From assembly GCF_946481155.1 (NCBI RefSeq), contig NZ_CAMLMK010000019.1, positions 1 through 33,977 of the forward strand: 33,977 bases of DNA. Direction: 5' to 3'. Shown here in pieces: positions 24,059 to 33,438 of this stretch; within the stretch, counting starts at the first letter, position 1; the number at the start of each line of letters is the position of its first letter. The notes under the pieces are model-generated. The model was not told where the DNA came from. It saw nothing but the letters and a program-made list of their open reading frames with translations, and did not search any database. The stretch is from an uncultured Flavobacterium sp. Lineage in GTDB: Bacteria > Bacteroidota > Bacteroidia > Flavobacteriales > Flavobacteriaceae. The position numbers and the translations under genes are program-made.

Positions 24059-26887
24059 TTGAGAGTCCTATTTACTATCTGCATTTTTGCCTGTTACCTT
24101 CTAAATGTCAATTCCGTTTTTGGCCAACATAGCAATTCTATTGTGGCAACTGTTGATATGGGAAACAAAACGTTATCCGTTGAACAAGAAATTATTTTTT
24201 TTAATACTGATAAAGAGATACTTAACGAATACATTTTAAACGATTGGAACAATGCATATTCTGCCAAAAACACCCGATTGGCAAAACGATTTTCAGATGA
24301 ATTCATTCGCAGTTTCCATTTAGCCAAAGATCAGGAAAGAGGCAGTACAACCATTACTTCAATTGTAGATGAGAATAACAGGCCTTTAGATTTCTCCCGA
24401 CTGGAAAACCAGGTCGATTTGGTGAAAGTGCATCTGCCTGCTCCTATTGCTCCGGGACAGAAATTTAAAATCAGGATTACTTATACGGTTAAAGTTCCCA
24501 ACCAGCGTTTCACACGTTTTGGCTATGATGATACGGCCGGAAGCCTTTATCTGAAAAATTGGTTTTTAACACCCGCGAGAGCTGAAAAAGGCACCTTCAT
24601 AAAAAACAGCAATGAAAACCTTGATGATATTGCAAACGCTACGTGTGCTTATGATGTAAAATTGACGGTACCGGTACAAATCAACGTGTTTACTGATCTG
24701 AACAATACTAAAGCATCGGAAAGTAATGACACAAATGTTTATCATCTGGAAGGAAAGAATCGAGAAGATTTCAACCTGATTTTAGAAACCCTGCCTACGT
24801 TTTCAAATTATAAGAATGAACATACCGAAGTCATTACAAATTTAAAGGATAAAAGAGTCAACGAATTTCAGAAAGCGCTTGTAATTGATCGTGTGACAAG
24901 CTTTTTAGCGAAAAATTTCGGCGAACTGCAACAAGAAAAAATTGTCGTTTCGCAAGTGGATTACGACCGAAATCCTTTTTATGGGTTGAGTCAGTTGCCT
25001 GCATTCTTAAGTCCGTTTCCCGATGAATTTCTGTATGAATTAAAATTCCTGAAAACGTATACTGCCAATTACCTTAAATATGCCTTACGCCTGAATCCGA
25101 GAAAAGATACCTGGATCATTGACGGTATGCAGACGTATATTATGATGAAATATATGGAAGAAAATTATCCGCGCATGAAAATGATGGGTAATTTATCCAG
25201 ATACAAATTGCTGAAAGGCTTTAATCTTTTTAAATCGGAGTTTAACGACCAGTATTATTATTTGTACCTTCTGATGGCCAGAAAGAACCTTGATCAGCCT
25301 ATTGGCGATTCAAAAAGTTCGTTTATCAAATTCAATGAGCAGATTGCCGGACGTTACAGGGCTGGGATGAGTCTGAATTATTTAAATGATTATTTGGGTG
25401 ACGATCTTGTTTCAAAATCTATTGCCGATTTTGTACAATTGAACCGCTCGAAGCAAACCAACGAAAATGATTTCCGCGCCATCCTGAACCAGAAAACGGA
25501 TAAAAACACCGATTGGTTTTTCGACACTGTGGTGCATACCCGTGACCTGATTGATTTTAAGTTCGGAAGAGTTAAAAAAGATAAGGAAACCGTGGAAGCC
25601 GTAATCAAGAACCGAACGAAAACTAATGTTCCTATCTCGGTTTATGGCATTAAGAATGACAGTATTGTTTTTAAGAAATGGGTAGAAAATATCGAAAAAG
25701 ATACTACAATTACTTTTAAACGAGAGAACGCTGATAAACTTGTTTTGAATTACGGCAATACCATTCCGGAATATAATTCAAGAAATAACTGGAAAGATCT
25801 TAGTAGTTTCCTGGGCAATAACCGTCCTATTAAATTCACCTTCGTAAAAGACCTTGAAGATTCCAATGTAAATCAGATATTTTACGTTCCGGAACTTTCT
25901 TATAACCTTTATGATGGCGTTTCACCGGGATTGAGCTTTCACAACAAATCGCTTTTAGACAAGCCGTTTATCTTTGATGTTTCTCCGGTTTATTCTTCGA
26001 AAACACAATCGCTTATCGGGGGCGCATTCTTTACAATAAACCAAAATATCAGGGAGGATCGGTTATACAATATTAAATACAGTATCGGTGGCTCTACCTA
26101 TCATTACGCTCCTGACGCTGCTTACACAAAGCTAATGCCTTCGATAGCTTTCAGATTAAGGGATATGGATTACCGTTCTAATAAAAAAGAATTGGTTACG
26201 CTCCGACATGTATTTGTTGACCGGGAATCTTCCATTTATGCCACTAATAAGGATGAGAATTATTCCGTATTCAATTTGCGCTATTCCAAAATCGACTCTG
26301 AAATCACGAAGGTTTATAATTTAATAACCGATGTTCAGATTGCCAGTAATTTTGGCAAACTATCCGGAGAAGTGCAATACCGTAAGCTTTTTGAAAACAA
26401 CCGGCAAATTAACCTCCGACTATTTGCCGGGGCTTTTATGTATCGTGATACAAAATCAGAATTCTTTAGTTTTGGACTGGACAGGCCGACTGATTATTTG
26501 TTCGATTACGGATTGCTAGGCCGCTCGGAGAGCACGGGGTTATTCAGTCAGCAATACATCATGGCGGAAGGCGGATTCAAATCAAAATTCGACACACGCT
26601 TTGCCAACCAATGGATGACTACGGTAAATGGAAGTTTCAACATCTGGAATTGGGTGGAAGTTTATGGCGATGTGGGATTGATGAAAAACCAGTTCACCAG
26701 CACGGAATTCCTTTATGACAGCGGAATACGACTGAATTTAGTACCTGATTATTTCGAATTGTATTTTCCGGTTTATTCCAACAATGGCTGGGAAATCGCA
26801 CAGGATAATTATGATCAGAAAATACGCTTTGTAATTACATTGAGTCCGAAAACACTTATATCATTATTTACCAGAAAGTGGTTATAA
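24059..26887 (+). CDS. M1-peptidase-like protein lacking HExxH, with probable C-terminal outer-membrane beta-barrel
   Basis: The 942-residue frame begins at a TTG (24059), the only reasonable initiator after an in-frame TAA at 24044. It gives a signal peptide RVLFTICIFACYLLNVNSVFGQ. Residues about 25-250 look like the saddle domain of M1 aminopeptidases. About 265-500 has the helical M1 pattern, but at the expected zinc site the sequence is ELKFLKTYTANYLKY (327-341) with no HExxH, and IIDGMQTYIMMKY stands where the third-ligand helix would be. The last 330 residues alternate hydrophobic and polar residues with many aromatics, like an outer-membrane barrel. A scaffold or binding role at the outer membrane is inferred; a lost enzyme is more likely than an active one. 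No good promoter was identified. Confidence 0.75.
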   Translation: MRVLFTICIFACYLLNVNSVFGQHSNSIVATVDMGNKTLSVEQEIIFFNTDKEILNEYILNDWNNAYSAKNTRLAKRFSDEFIRSFHLAKDQERGSTTITSIVDENNRPLDFSRLENQVDLVKVHLPAPIAPGQKFKIRITYTVKVPNQRFTRFGYDDTAGSLYLKNWFLTPARAEKGTFIKNSNENLDDIANATCAYDVKLTVPVQINVFTDLNNTKASESNDTNVYHLEGKNREDFNLILETLPTFSNYKNEHTEVITNLKDKRVNEFQKALVIDRVTSFLAKNFGELQQEKIVVSQVDYDRNPFYGLSQLPAFLSPFPDEFLYELKFLKTYTANYLKYALRLNPRKDTWIIDGMQTYIMMKYMEENYPRMKMMGNLSRYKLLKGFNLFKSEFNDQYYYLYLLMARKNLDQPIGDSKSSFIKFNEQIAGRYRAGMSLNYLNDYLGDDLVSKSIADFVQLNRSKQTNENDFRAILNQKTDKNTDWFFDTVVHTRDLIDFKFGRVKKDKETVEAVIKNRTKTNVPISVYGIKNDSIVFKKWVENIEKDTTITFKRENADKLVLNYGNTIPEYNSRNNWKDLSSFLGNNRPIKFTFVKDLEDSNVNQIFYVPELSYNLYDGVSPGLSFHNKSLLDKPFIFDVSPVYSSKTQSLIGGAFFTINQNIREDRLYNIKYSIGGSTYHYAPDAAYTKLMPSIAFRLRDMDYRSNKKELVTLRHVFVDRESSIYATNKDENYSVFNLRYSKIDSEITKVYNLITDVQIASNFGKLSGEVQYRKLFENNRQINLRLFAGAFMYRDTKSEFFSFGLDRPTDYLFDYGLLGRSESTGLFSQQYIMAEGGFKSKFDTRFANQWMTTVNGSFNIWNWVEVYGDVGLMKNQFTSTEFLYDSGIRLNLVPDYFELYFPVYSNNGWEIAQDNYDQKIRFVITLSPKTLISLFTRKWL

Positions 26888-26968
26888 GTTAAGTAAAATA
26901 AAAATTTACGAACTAAAATTGAAGCATTTGTTTAAATAATTTTCATTAAAAATTAACTTTTACTAAAA

Positions 26969-27068
26969 ATATCATATATAAATTTAGATATTTTATGATA
27001 TAATTATCAAAAGTGAAATTATTGTTTTAACAGCCCATTGTTTTATATTGCCGAATTAATTAAATTTG
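26969..27068 (+). promoter_or_regulatory. Promoter of the 2-oxoacid dehydrogenase E1 gene
   Basis: TTG at 27038-27040 and a perfect -7 box TAAATTTG (27061-27068) are 20 nt apart, as expected for the Bacteroidota primary sigma factor. Inferred start of transcription is about 27075, leaving 16 nt to the ATG. Upstream, ATATCATA (26969-26976) and TATGATAT (26994-27001) form a loose inverted repeat of unknown role. Confidence 0.65.
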
Positions 27069-27090
27069 TCAAATAACATCATTCAGATAT

Positions 27091-29493
27091 ATGAACCAAA
27101 CTGCCACTAAAGAAGCCTTATCTTTTGAAGATTTCAAAACTGAAGTGCTTAATGATTATAAAGTCGCAACCATAAGCCGTGAATGTAGCTTGTTGGGAAG
27201 ACGCGAAGTGCTTACGGGCAAGGCAAAATTCGGGATTTTCGGTGACGGAAAAGAAGTACCTCAATTGGCGCTGGCTAAAGCTTTCAGAAACGGGGATTTC
27301 CGTTCGGGCTATTATCGTGATCAGACTTTTATGATGGCCATTGGTCAGATGACTATCCAACAGTTTTTCGCCGGTTTATACGGTCATACCGATTTAGCTC
27401 ATGATCCAATGAGTGCCGGACGTCAGATGGGCGGGCATTTTGCAACCCATTCGCTTGACGAAAACGGAAACTGGAAAAACTTAACACAACAGAAGAATTC
27501 AAGTGCCGATATCTCTCCTACTGCGGGGCAAATGCCACGTTTATTAGGATTGGCACAGGCATCAAAAATATATAGAAACGTAGGCGGTATCAACCAGACC
27601 AATTTCTCCGAAAAAGGGAACGAAGTTGCTTGGGGAACTATCGGAAATGCTTCCACTTCGGAAGGATTGTTTTTCGAAACGATCAATGCTGCCGGGGTTT
27701 TACAGGTCCCGATGGTAATGAGCGTTTGGGATGATGAGTACGGTATTTCGGTGCATGCCAAATACCAGACTACAAAAGAAAACATCTCGGAAATCCTTAA
27801 AGGTTTCCAGCGTGATGAAGAGAATAACGGTTATGAAATCATGACAGTTAAAGGCTGGGATTATCCTGCTTTAGTGGAAACCTATCAGAAAGCATCCAAA
27901 ATTGCACGGGAAGAACACGTTCCGGTTTTGATTCACGTTTACGAATTGACACAGCCGCAAGGTCACTCAACTTCAGGTTCGCATGAGCGTTACAAAAATG
28001 CAGATCGTTTGAGCTGGGAAGCGGAATACGACTGTTTAGCACAGATGCGTCTTTGGTTGATTGAAAATAATCTGGCTACCGCCGAAGAATTAGAAGCAAT
28101 TGATGCTCAGGCTAAAAAAGACGTTTTAGAAGGTAAGAAAGCAGCATGGAATGCTTTTGTAGAACCGATCAAAGCAGAACAACAGGAATTGGTAGCTTTA
28201 CTGAACTCAATTGCAGCTTCAAGTGCCAACAAAGTTTTCATTGAAAAATACACAAATGATCTGGCTTCAATTAAAGAGCCGATCCGAAAAGATATTATTA
28301 CAACGGCGCGTAAAATTTTACGTTTAATCGTAAAAGAAAACGGAAAAACGCAACTTTCTGCGTGGATCACTGCTTACACGGAAAAAATCCAGCCGAAATT
28401 CAGTTCGCACCTTTTCTCTCAATCGGATAAAAATGTATTGACTGCTAAAGAAGTTTTACCAAAATACGATGAAACCTCTGAAGAAGTTGATGCGCGTTTG
28501 ATATTACGAAACAACTTTGACGTGATTTTCGAGAAATATCCGGAAACCTTGATTTTCGGGGAAGATTCAGGAAATATCGGGGACGTGAACCAGGGATTGG
28601 AAGGTATGCAGGAAAAATACGGAGAATACCGTGTTGCCGATGCCGGAATTCGTGAGGCGACTATCTTAGGTCAAGGAATCGGAATGGCGATGCGAGGCTT
28701 ACGACCTATTGCTGAAATTCAGTATTTGGATTACCTTTTATATGCGATCCAGATTATGAGTGATGATTTAGCTACCCTGCAATACAGAACAGCAGGCCGT
28801 CAAAAAGCGCCGCTGATTATCAGAACGCGTGGCCACCGTTTGGAAGGAATCTGGCACTCAGGTTCTCCAATGGGAATGATTATCAATGCCATTCGTGGTA
28901 TCCATGTTTTGGTTCCGAGAAATATGACTAAAGCCGCTGGTTTCTACAATACTTTATTAGAAACTGACGAGCCGGCTTTACTTGTGGAATGTTTGAACGG
29001 TTACCGTCTGAAAGAAAAAATGCCGACTAATTTAGGTGAATTCAAAACACCGATTGGCGTTGTCGAAACAATGAAACAGGGAAATGATATCACTTTGGTT
29101 TCTTATGGTTCGACTTTGCGTCTGGTAGAACAGGCGGCTAAAGAACTATTGGAAGTTGGAATCGATGCTGAAATCATTGATATTCAATCCTTATTGCCTT
29201 TTGACGTAAATCATAATATCGTAAAATCGGTAGCGAAAACTAATCGTTTGCTTGTCATAGATGAAGACGTTCCTGGTGGAGCTTCAGCCTTTATTTTACA
29301 ACAGATTATTGACGAACAAAAAGGTTACAAATACTTAGACAGCAATCCTGAAACATTGGCTGCTAAAGCGCACCGTCCTTCTTATGGAACCGATGGCGAT
29401 TATTTCTCTAAGCCATCTGTAGAAGATATTTTTGAGAAAGTCTACGCAATGATGCATGAAGTGAACCCGGCGAAATATCCGAGTTTATACTAA
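27091..29493 (+). CDS. 2-oxoacid dehydrogenase E1, fused alpha and beta subunits
   Basis: The 800-residue protein joins an E1-alpha half (about 1-400) to an E1-beta half (about 465-800). The thiamine diphosphate motif is at about 181-216, GNASTSEGLFFETIN followed by DDEYGISV. The beta half has the GEDSG loop, YRVADAGIREATILGQGIGMA and RTRGH. The family decarboxylates branched-chain 2-oxo acids or pyruvate and passes the acyl group to an E2 lipoyl protein. In Bacteroidota this fused form commonly supplies branched-chain acyl-CoA primers for iso-fatty acids, so that is the likelier role. E2 and E3 are not adjacent. The gene is monocistronic, between its own promoter and a strong terminator. Confidence 0.9.
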   Translation: MNQTATKEALSFEDFKTEVLNDYKVATISRECSLLGRREVLTGKAKFGIFGDGKEVPQLALAKAFRNGDFRSGYYRDQTFMMAIGQMTIQQFFAGLYGHTDLAHDPMSAGRQMGGHFATHSLDENGNWKNLTQQKNSSADISPTAGQMPRLLGLAQASKIYRNVGGINQTNFSEKGNEVAWGTIGNASTSEGLFFETINAAGVLQVPMVMSVWDDEYGISVHAKYQTTKENISEILKGFQRDEENNGYEIMTVKGWDYPALVETYQKASKIAREEHVPVLIHVYELTQPQGHSTSGSHERYKNADRLSWEAEYDCLAQMRLWLIENNLATAEELEAIDAQAKKDVLEGKKAAWNAFVEPIKAEQQELVALLNSIAASSANKVFIEKYTNDLASIKEPIRKDIITTARKILRLIVKENGKTQLSAWITAYTEKIQPKFSSHLFSQSDKNVLTAKEVLPKYDETSEEVDARLILRNNFDVIFEKYPETLIFGEDSGNIGDVNQGLEGMQEKYGEYRVADAGIREATILGQGIGMAMRGLRPIAEIQYLDYLLYAIQIMSDDLATLQYRTAGRQKAPLIIRTRGHRLEGIWHSGSPMGMIINAIRGIHVLVPRNMTKAAGFYNTLLETDEPALLVECLNGYRLKEKMPTNLGEFKTPIGVVETMKQGNDITLVSYGSTLRLVEQAAKELLEVGIDAEIIDIQSLLPFDVNHNIVKSVAKTNRLLVIDEDVPGGASAFILQQIIDEQKGYKYLDSNPETLAAKAHRPSYGTDGDYFSKPSVEDIFEKVYAMMHEVNPAKYPSLY

Positions 29494-29503
29494 ATAAGTT
29501 TCT

Positions 29504-29540
29504 AAAGAAAAAGCCTCTATATTTTCGGGGCTTTTTCTTT
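29504..29540 (+). terminator. Intrinsic terminator of the E1 gene
   Basis: AAAGAAAAAGCC (29504-29515) pairs perfectly over 12 bp with GGCTTTTTCTTT (29529-29540). The T-rich right arm provides the U-tract, and it lies 10 nt after the stop. Confidence 0.85.
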
Positions 29541-29566
29541 TATAAGTTATACGGAGATTAAATGGC

Positions 29567-30073
29567 TTAATTTTTTATTTCCGCTTTTAAAATTTTCATT
29601 ATTTCATTCAGAATATCTTTGCTTCGGGATGAAAATTCAGATTTTATAATGGCGTACACGATGATGGCTATTATTAACGGTAGAAAACCCATTGGAATAC
29701 CCGATTCTTTTTCCGAGGAACTTATAAAAAAGGCAAAAGCGGCAAAAAGCAAACCTCCAAACCATATCGACATAAATGCAATTACGTGCGCCATAGGTTT
29801 TAAAGTTACTCTAATCTCAGTGAAATTACTGCCGGAAAACACTCTTCCTTCTACTTGAGGGAGGAATGCATTTTTATAAGTAATAACTTTTTGAATGCTG
29901 AAAAAGTGTTCAAAAACCCGACCTACAAACTTTTTGCCAACTAAATTCTTCGGATCCCTTAATTGTCGTACCGTATAATGTAAAGCCTGAGTGTTAACGC
30001 TTAGAATTTCGTATATCTCTTCTTTTTGAAGACTGGTCACCAAAACCAGTTTTTTATATGGAAATGGCGACAC
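29567..30073 (-). CDS. Small two-helix membrane protein of unknown function, GTG start coupled to the antiporter gene
   Basis: The 168-residue protein has a soluble N-terminal part (1-90), two hydrophobic helices (about 93-116 and 127-143) and a charged C-terminal tail with RSKDILNEIMKILKAE. I do not recognise a family. The initiator is GTG at 30073; its G is also the last base of the antiporter's TAG stop, so the two genes overlap by one base (TAGTG) and are translationally coupled. The context suggests an accessory or independent membrane function linked to the antiporter. Confidence 0.65.
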   Translation of the reverse strand: MSPFPYKKLVLVTSLQKEEIYEILSVNTQALHYTVRQLRDPKNLVGKKFVGRVFEHFFSIQKVITYKNAFLPQVEGRVFSGSNFTEIRVTLKPMAHVIAFMSIWFGGLLFAAFAFFISSSEKESGIPMGFLPLIIAIIVYAIIKSEFSSRSKDILNEIMKILKAEIKN

Positions 30074-32343
30074 TACGGCTTAATTATAAGTAAAGATGGC
30101 GTTTTATTTAGCCATGAACTGTGAGCATCTAATAATATTTTCCAGCTTTCTACGCTGATGATCATTAAATCCTGTTCGTCAAGCAAGGCCTTTTCTATTT
30201 TTCTTTCAGTGGCATGCTTAATATGAGAAGGATATTTGTGATCGATTTTAGCGAATGCGTTTTCAAACTCGGCATTCCCGTGGAAATTTCCAGCTTTGTC
30301 TAAGACCGTCACATCTGAACCAACATTGTGGATCAATTGTTTCGCATAATCCAATAAGAACAAATCGGTTTCCTTAAACAGAAGCACGAAAACCCTTTTT
30401 GCATTCGAGAAGTTCTTATCTACCAAAATTCCAACCGGAACGTCTGTGCGCGATAAAACATGCTCGGTACGCTCATCAAAAGGAGAATTCTCAAACAATT
30501 TTTCTTTACCCGTAAATTTGTTCAAAAGACTTTCCGGACTAATAATTCGCGTAGTGAAACCAAGTACTTTACCTAAAAGCGTTCCTTCAAAAATTGATTG
30601 GCTAAGGCTCATCAGCACCAGATCAAAATCGCCTTCATTGGAAACCTGAATGATATCCGCTTCAGTATCGCTTGAACTTTTAAAAAGTGTAGTTACTTTT
30701 TGGTGCAATTCTTCAGAAGCGTGTAAAACCGGCTTGAAACTTTCCTCTTCATATTCATCAATATTGTAAAGATTCAGTTCATTAATCGGTAAGATGTGCA
30801 TTGCCGTAACAATGGCGTTATTGTGCATCTTCTTAACAAAATTATTAGCCAGGCGCAGCAGGGACTGCCCTTCTTCAGCATTTTGGAAAGAGAATAATAT
30901 CTTAAATTTATTGTTTTCGACGATTTCCTTTGGAACAATTTCCGCTTTACTTTTAAAGATATAATCAATTAAATCCAAAGCCGGTCCGGTCATAAAGGTT
31001 GTTGCCAAGGCCATAATCACCATCATTGCGAAGATTTCAGGTTTTAATACGCCCAAATCATAACCTATATTTAGTACTACCAATTCCATTAATCCGCGAG
31101 TGTTCATTAACGCACCAATGGTTAAACTGTCTTTCCAGCTCTGTCCGACAAAACGGGCAGTCAGCGCACTTCCGACAAATTTCCCAACTACAGCTACTAA
31201 AACAATATAACCACAGATTTCCCATAAATAGGCATCATCCAACAAGCCAATTTGCGTACGAAGTCCTGTAAATACAAAGAACAATGGCAATAGCATCACC
31301 TGCGAAACATCTTCAACCTTTTGGATGAATACATTACGAAAACGCATGCTTTGAGGCATAATCACCCCAGCCATAAACGCTCCGAATAAAGCATGGATCC
31401 CAATTATTTCAGTAGCATATGACGAAATCAATAATGTCAGGAAGAATATGGCAATTACCGGTTTTGTGATGCTTTCAGGATTATCGTAAAGTTCGCCAAT
31501 TCGCTTTAAGAACGGACGTACTACCTTCAGCATTAATAACACATAAATGATTGCCAGTCCCATGATATAAAGCGAACTTACAAACGAACCCGCTTTTACG
31601 ATTGCAATTACTGCAGCAAGAATACACCAGGCTGTAATATCATCGGCGGCGGCGCAGGTAATTACAAGAGAACCTACTCTGGTTTTATGCAAGCCTCGCT
31701 CCTGCACGATTCGCGCTAAAACCGGAAACGCAGTGATACTCATCGCAATTCCAGTAAATAAGGCAAAAGAGATAAATTCAACCCCGTCAGGTGCAAAACT
31801 TTTAAATATGAAATAAGCTAAGACTAGCCCTAAGGTAAACGGAATCACTATACTGGCATGGCTAATAACCACCGCGTCTTTGGCTTTATTCTGGAGTACT
31901 TTCAAATCCAGCTCCATTCCTACCACGAACATGAAAAGTATTAATCCAATCTGGCTCAAGAATTGTAAATTTCCAAGAGAAGCAACAGGGAATAATGCCA
32001 TTGAAAATTCAGGGAAATAGTACCCTAATAAGGAAGGTCCTAAAGCAATTCCGGCAAGGATTTCTCCAATAACAGTGGGCTGACCGATTTTTTTAAAGAT
32101 GGCACCAAATAGTCTGGCTACGAAAACGATGGTGACGATTTGCGCTAAAAGTATGGCTAAAGGATGCGTAAGATTGTGTGAAAGGGCAATTAAAAATTCT
32201 TCCCACTGACTTTTTCCTGTGTTTGGAACAACAATTTTTCTGCCGGCTTCGAGGACTTTTCCGTTTTGAATGGTCCAATACATGATAGCCGTTGTTACCC
32301 CGATTATCCCGAAATAAAAAAAGCTGTTTTTGAATTTTTTCAT
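30073..32343 (-). CDS. CPA2-family cation/proton antiporter with C-terminal universal-stress-like domain
   Basis: The 756-residue protein has a first helix (about 8-25), then the Na+/H+ exchanger domain (about 55-460) with 11-13 membrane helices. Landmarks are IGQPTVIGEILAGIALGPSLLG, FMFVVGMELDL, the ion-site motif CAAADDITAW (paired aspartates) and LMNTRGLMELVVLNIG. This pattern is that of the plant CHX/KefB branch, which exchanges K+ or Na+ for H+. A cytoplasmic part (about 470-756) looks like a pair of universal-stress-like Rossmann folds, as in CHX proteins. I chose the ATG at 32343 (MKKFKNSFFYF); an upstream ATG at 32385 adds 14 polar residues. It acts in the inner membrane in pH or K+ balance; the ion is not predictable. 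It is coupled to the downstream 168-residue gene. Confidence 0.88.
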   Translation of the reverse strand: MKKFKNSFFYFGIIGVTTAIMYWTIQNGKVLEAGRKIVVPNTGKSQWEEFLIALSHNLTHPLAILLAQIVTIVFVARLFGAIFKKIGQPTVIGEILAGIALGPSLLGYYFPEFSMALFPVASLGNLQFLSQIGLILFMFVVGMELDLKVLQNKAKDAVVISHASIVIPFTLGLVLAYFIFKSFAPDGVEFISFALFTGIAMSITAFPVLARIVQERGLHKTRVGSLVITCAAADDITAWCILAAVIAIVKAGSFVSSLYIMGLAIIYVLLMLKVVRPFLKRIGELYDNPESITKPVIAIFFLTLLISSYATEIIGIHALFGAFMAGVIMPQSMRFRNVFIQKVEDVSQVMLLPLFFVFTGLRTQIGLLDDAYLWEICGYIVLVAVVGKFVGSALTARFVGQSWKDSLTIGALMNTRGLMELVVLNIGYDLGVLKPEIFAMMVIMALATTFMTGPALDLIDYIFKSKAEIVPKEIVENNKFKILFSFQNAEEGQSLLRLANNFVKKMHNNAIVTAMHILPINELNLYNIDEYEEESFKPVLHASEELHQKVTTLFKSSSDTEADIIQVSNEGDFDLVLMSLSQSIFEGTLLGKVLGFTTRIISPESLLNKFTGKEKLFENSPFDERTEHVLSRTDVPVGILVDKNFSNAKRVFVLLFKETDLFLLDYAKQLIHNVGSDVTVLDKAGNFHGNAEFENAFAKIDHKYPSHIKHATERKIEKALLDEQDLMIISVESWKILLDAHSSWLNKTPSLLIIKP

Positions 32344-32446
32344 AATAAATCCAAGCGGTTTTTGCCTTTCGCTTACGGACACCAATATTAGGAATAAAAA
32401 TGGAATTATCCGTTACATAATTATCAATAATTCACTTGTTTTTTGT

Positions 32447-32477
32447 CATAAAAAAAGGAGCTTTTTTGAGCTCCTTT
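32447..32477 (-). terminator. Intrinsic terminator of the rhodanese operon
   Basis: AAAGGAGC (32454-32461) pairs with GCTCCTTT (32470-32477) around an 8-nt loop. On the minus strand the hairpin is followed by a T-run (plus-strand A-run from 32450). It lies just after the rhodanese stop and ends that operon before the antiporter. Confidence 0.8.
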
Positions 32478-32483
32478 ATGATT

Positions 32484-32798
32484 TTATGCTGGGGACACAA
32501 CCGGTCCGTTCCACTCCATTATTCCCCCCATAAGGTTATAGGTGTTGGCAAACCCTAATTGCTGCATAATACTGCAGGCCTGGCCGCTTCTGGCACCCGA
32601 ACGGCAATAGATGTAATAGTTTTTCGACTTATCCAGTTCTTCCACCTGATAGATGAAACCCTGACCTTTGTAAATATCGATATTCAGTGCGCCGGGAATG
32701 ATTCCGTCGTTCCATTCCTGTTCGGTTCTTACGTCCAGAATAACTGCGTTTTCGTCAGATTGCACTTCTGTCCACCATTGTTCCTGAGAAATATTCAT
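32484..32798 (-). CDS. Single-domain rhodanese-like protein
   Basis: The 104-residue protein is one rhodanese domain, with VILDVRTEQEWNDGIIPGALNI and the active-site loop YCRSGARS (C84, persulfide carrier; the six-residue loop of sulfurtransferases). It ends in the typical NLMGGIMEWNG. There is no signal peptide, so it is probably cytoplasmic. It is the last gene of an operon with two thioredoxin-fold proteins (23 nt gap), which suggests sulfur or thiol handling. The substrate is unknown. Confidence 0.88.
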   Translation of the reverse strand: MNISQEQWWTEVQSDENAVILDVRTEQEWNDGIIPGALNIDIYKGQGFIYQVEELDKSKNYYIYCRSGARSGQACSIMQQLGFANTYNLMGGIMEWNGPVVSPA

Positions 32799-32821
32799 TC
32801 TTTAATTTTTTTTCAAAAATA

Positions 32822-33433
32822 CTATGCTTTGATGGAACATCCAATAGCTTTTGTAATTTTCACCGGAACATCCTGATTTTTTAATAAAGCATCTACCGCA
32901 TTTTCTACATATTTGGTTTTCACAGCAGCCTCATCTCCATAATTATCATCGATAGCTCCGATATATTTCACCTGATTTCCGGCTTTTGTTTTTTGAAGCA
33001 CATACACGTGAGGTGTTTTTGTGGCACCAAATACCGGATACACTTTTTGTCCTTCATCAAACAAATAAGGGAATGTAAATCCTTTTTCCTTTGCGCGTTC
33101 TTTCATCAGATCATAACTATCGGCCGGCTGTACTTCAGGATTGTTCGGATTGATTGCAATTACCGGATACCCTAAGCCTTTGTATTTTTTGTCCAAAGCA
33201 ATTACCCTGTCTTCATATGCTTTTGCATACGGACAATGGTTACAGGTAAATACGACAATAAAACCTTTGGCATCCTTGAAATCGCTAAGGGAAACTTTCT
33301 TGCCATTGACATTCTTTAAGCTGAAATCGGAAGCGATATCGCCAATCTGATAGCCTGAATCTGACTTTACCAAAGTAAAAGCGCTAATTACACTAAAGAG
33401 AATTAGCAATGCGGATAATTTAACTGTTTTCAT
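32822..33433 (-). CDS. Exported thioredoxin-fold protein (AhpC/TSA-type) with CNHCP motif
   Basis: The 203-residue protein has a signal peptide (KLSALLILFSVISAFTLVKS) and a redoxin fold. The GDIASDFSLKNVNGKKVSLSDF start is followed by a CxxC at CNHCP (about 69-72), and FGATKTPHVYVL contains the cis-proline. This subgroup is annotated as thioredoxin-like or peroxiredoxin-like; the CxxC favours disulfide exchange in the periplasm. A lone cysteine near the end (IGCSIKA) could be a third redox residue. It lies 5 nt after the TlpA-like gene. Confidence 0.86.
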   Translation of the reverse strand: MKTVKLSALLILFSVISAFTLVKSDSGYQIGDIASDFSLKNVNGKKVSLSDFKDAKGFIVVFTCNHCPYAKAYEDRVIALDKKYKGLGYPVIAINPNNPEVQPADSYDLMKERAKEKGFTFPYLFDEGQKVYPVFGATKTPHVYVLQKTKAGNQVKYIGAIDDNYGDEAAVKTKYVENAVDALLKNQDVPVKITKAIGCSIKA

Positions 33434-33438
33434 AATTT

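Noticed and set aside
26996..27009. TGAT-N6-ATCA element upstream of the E1 gene as a sixth Crp/Fnr operator
   Set aside because: The inner TGA and TCA are 8 nt apart, not 6, and the distance to the -7 box (65.5 nt) does not match the shared 36.5-nt geometry.
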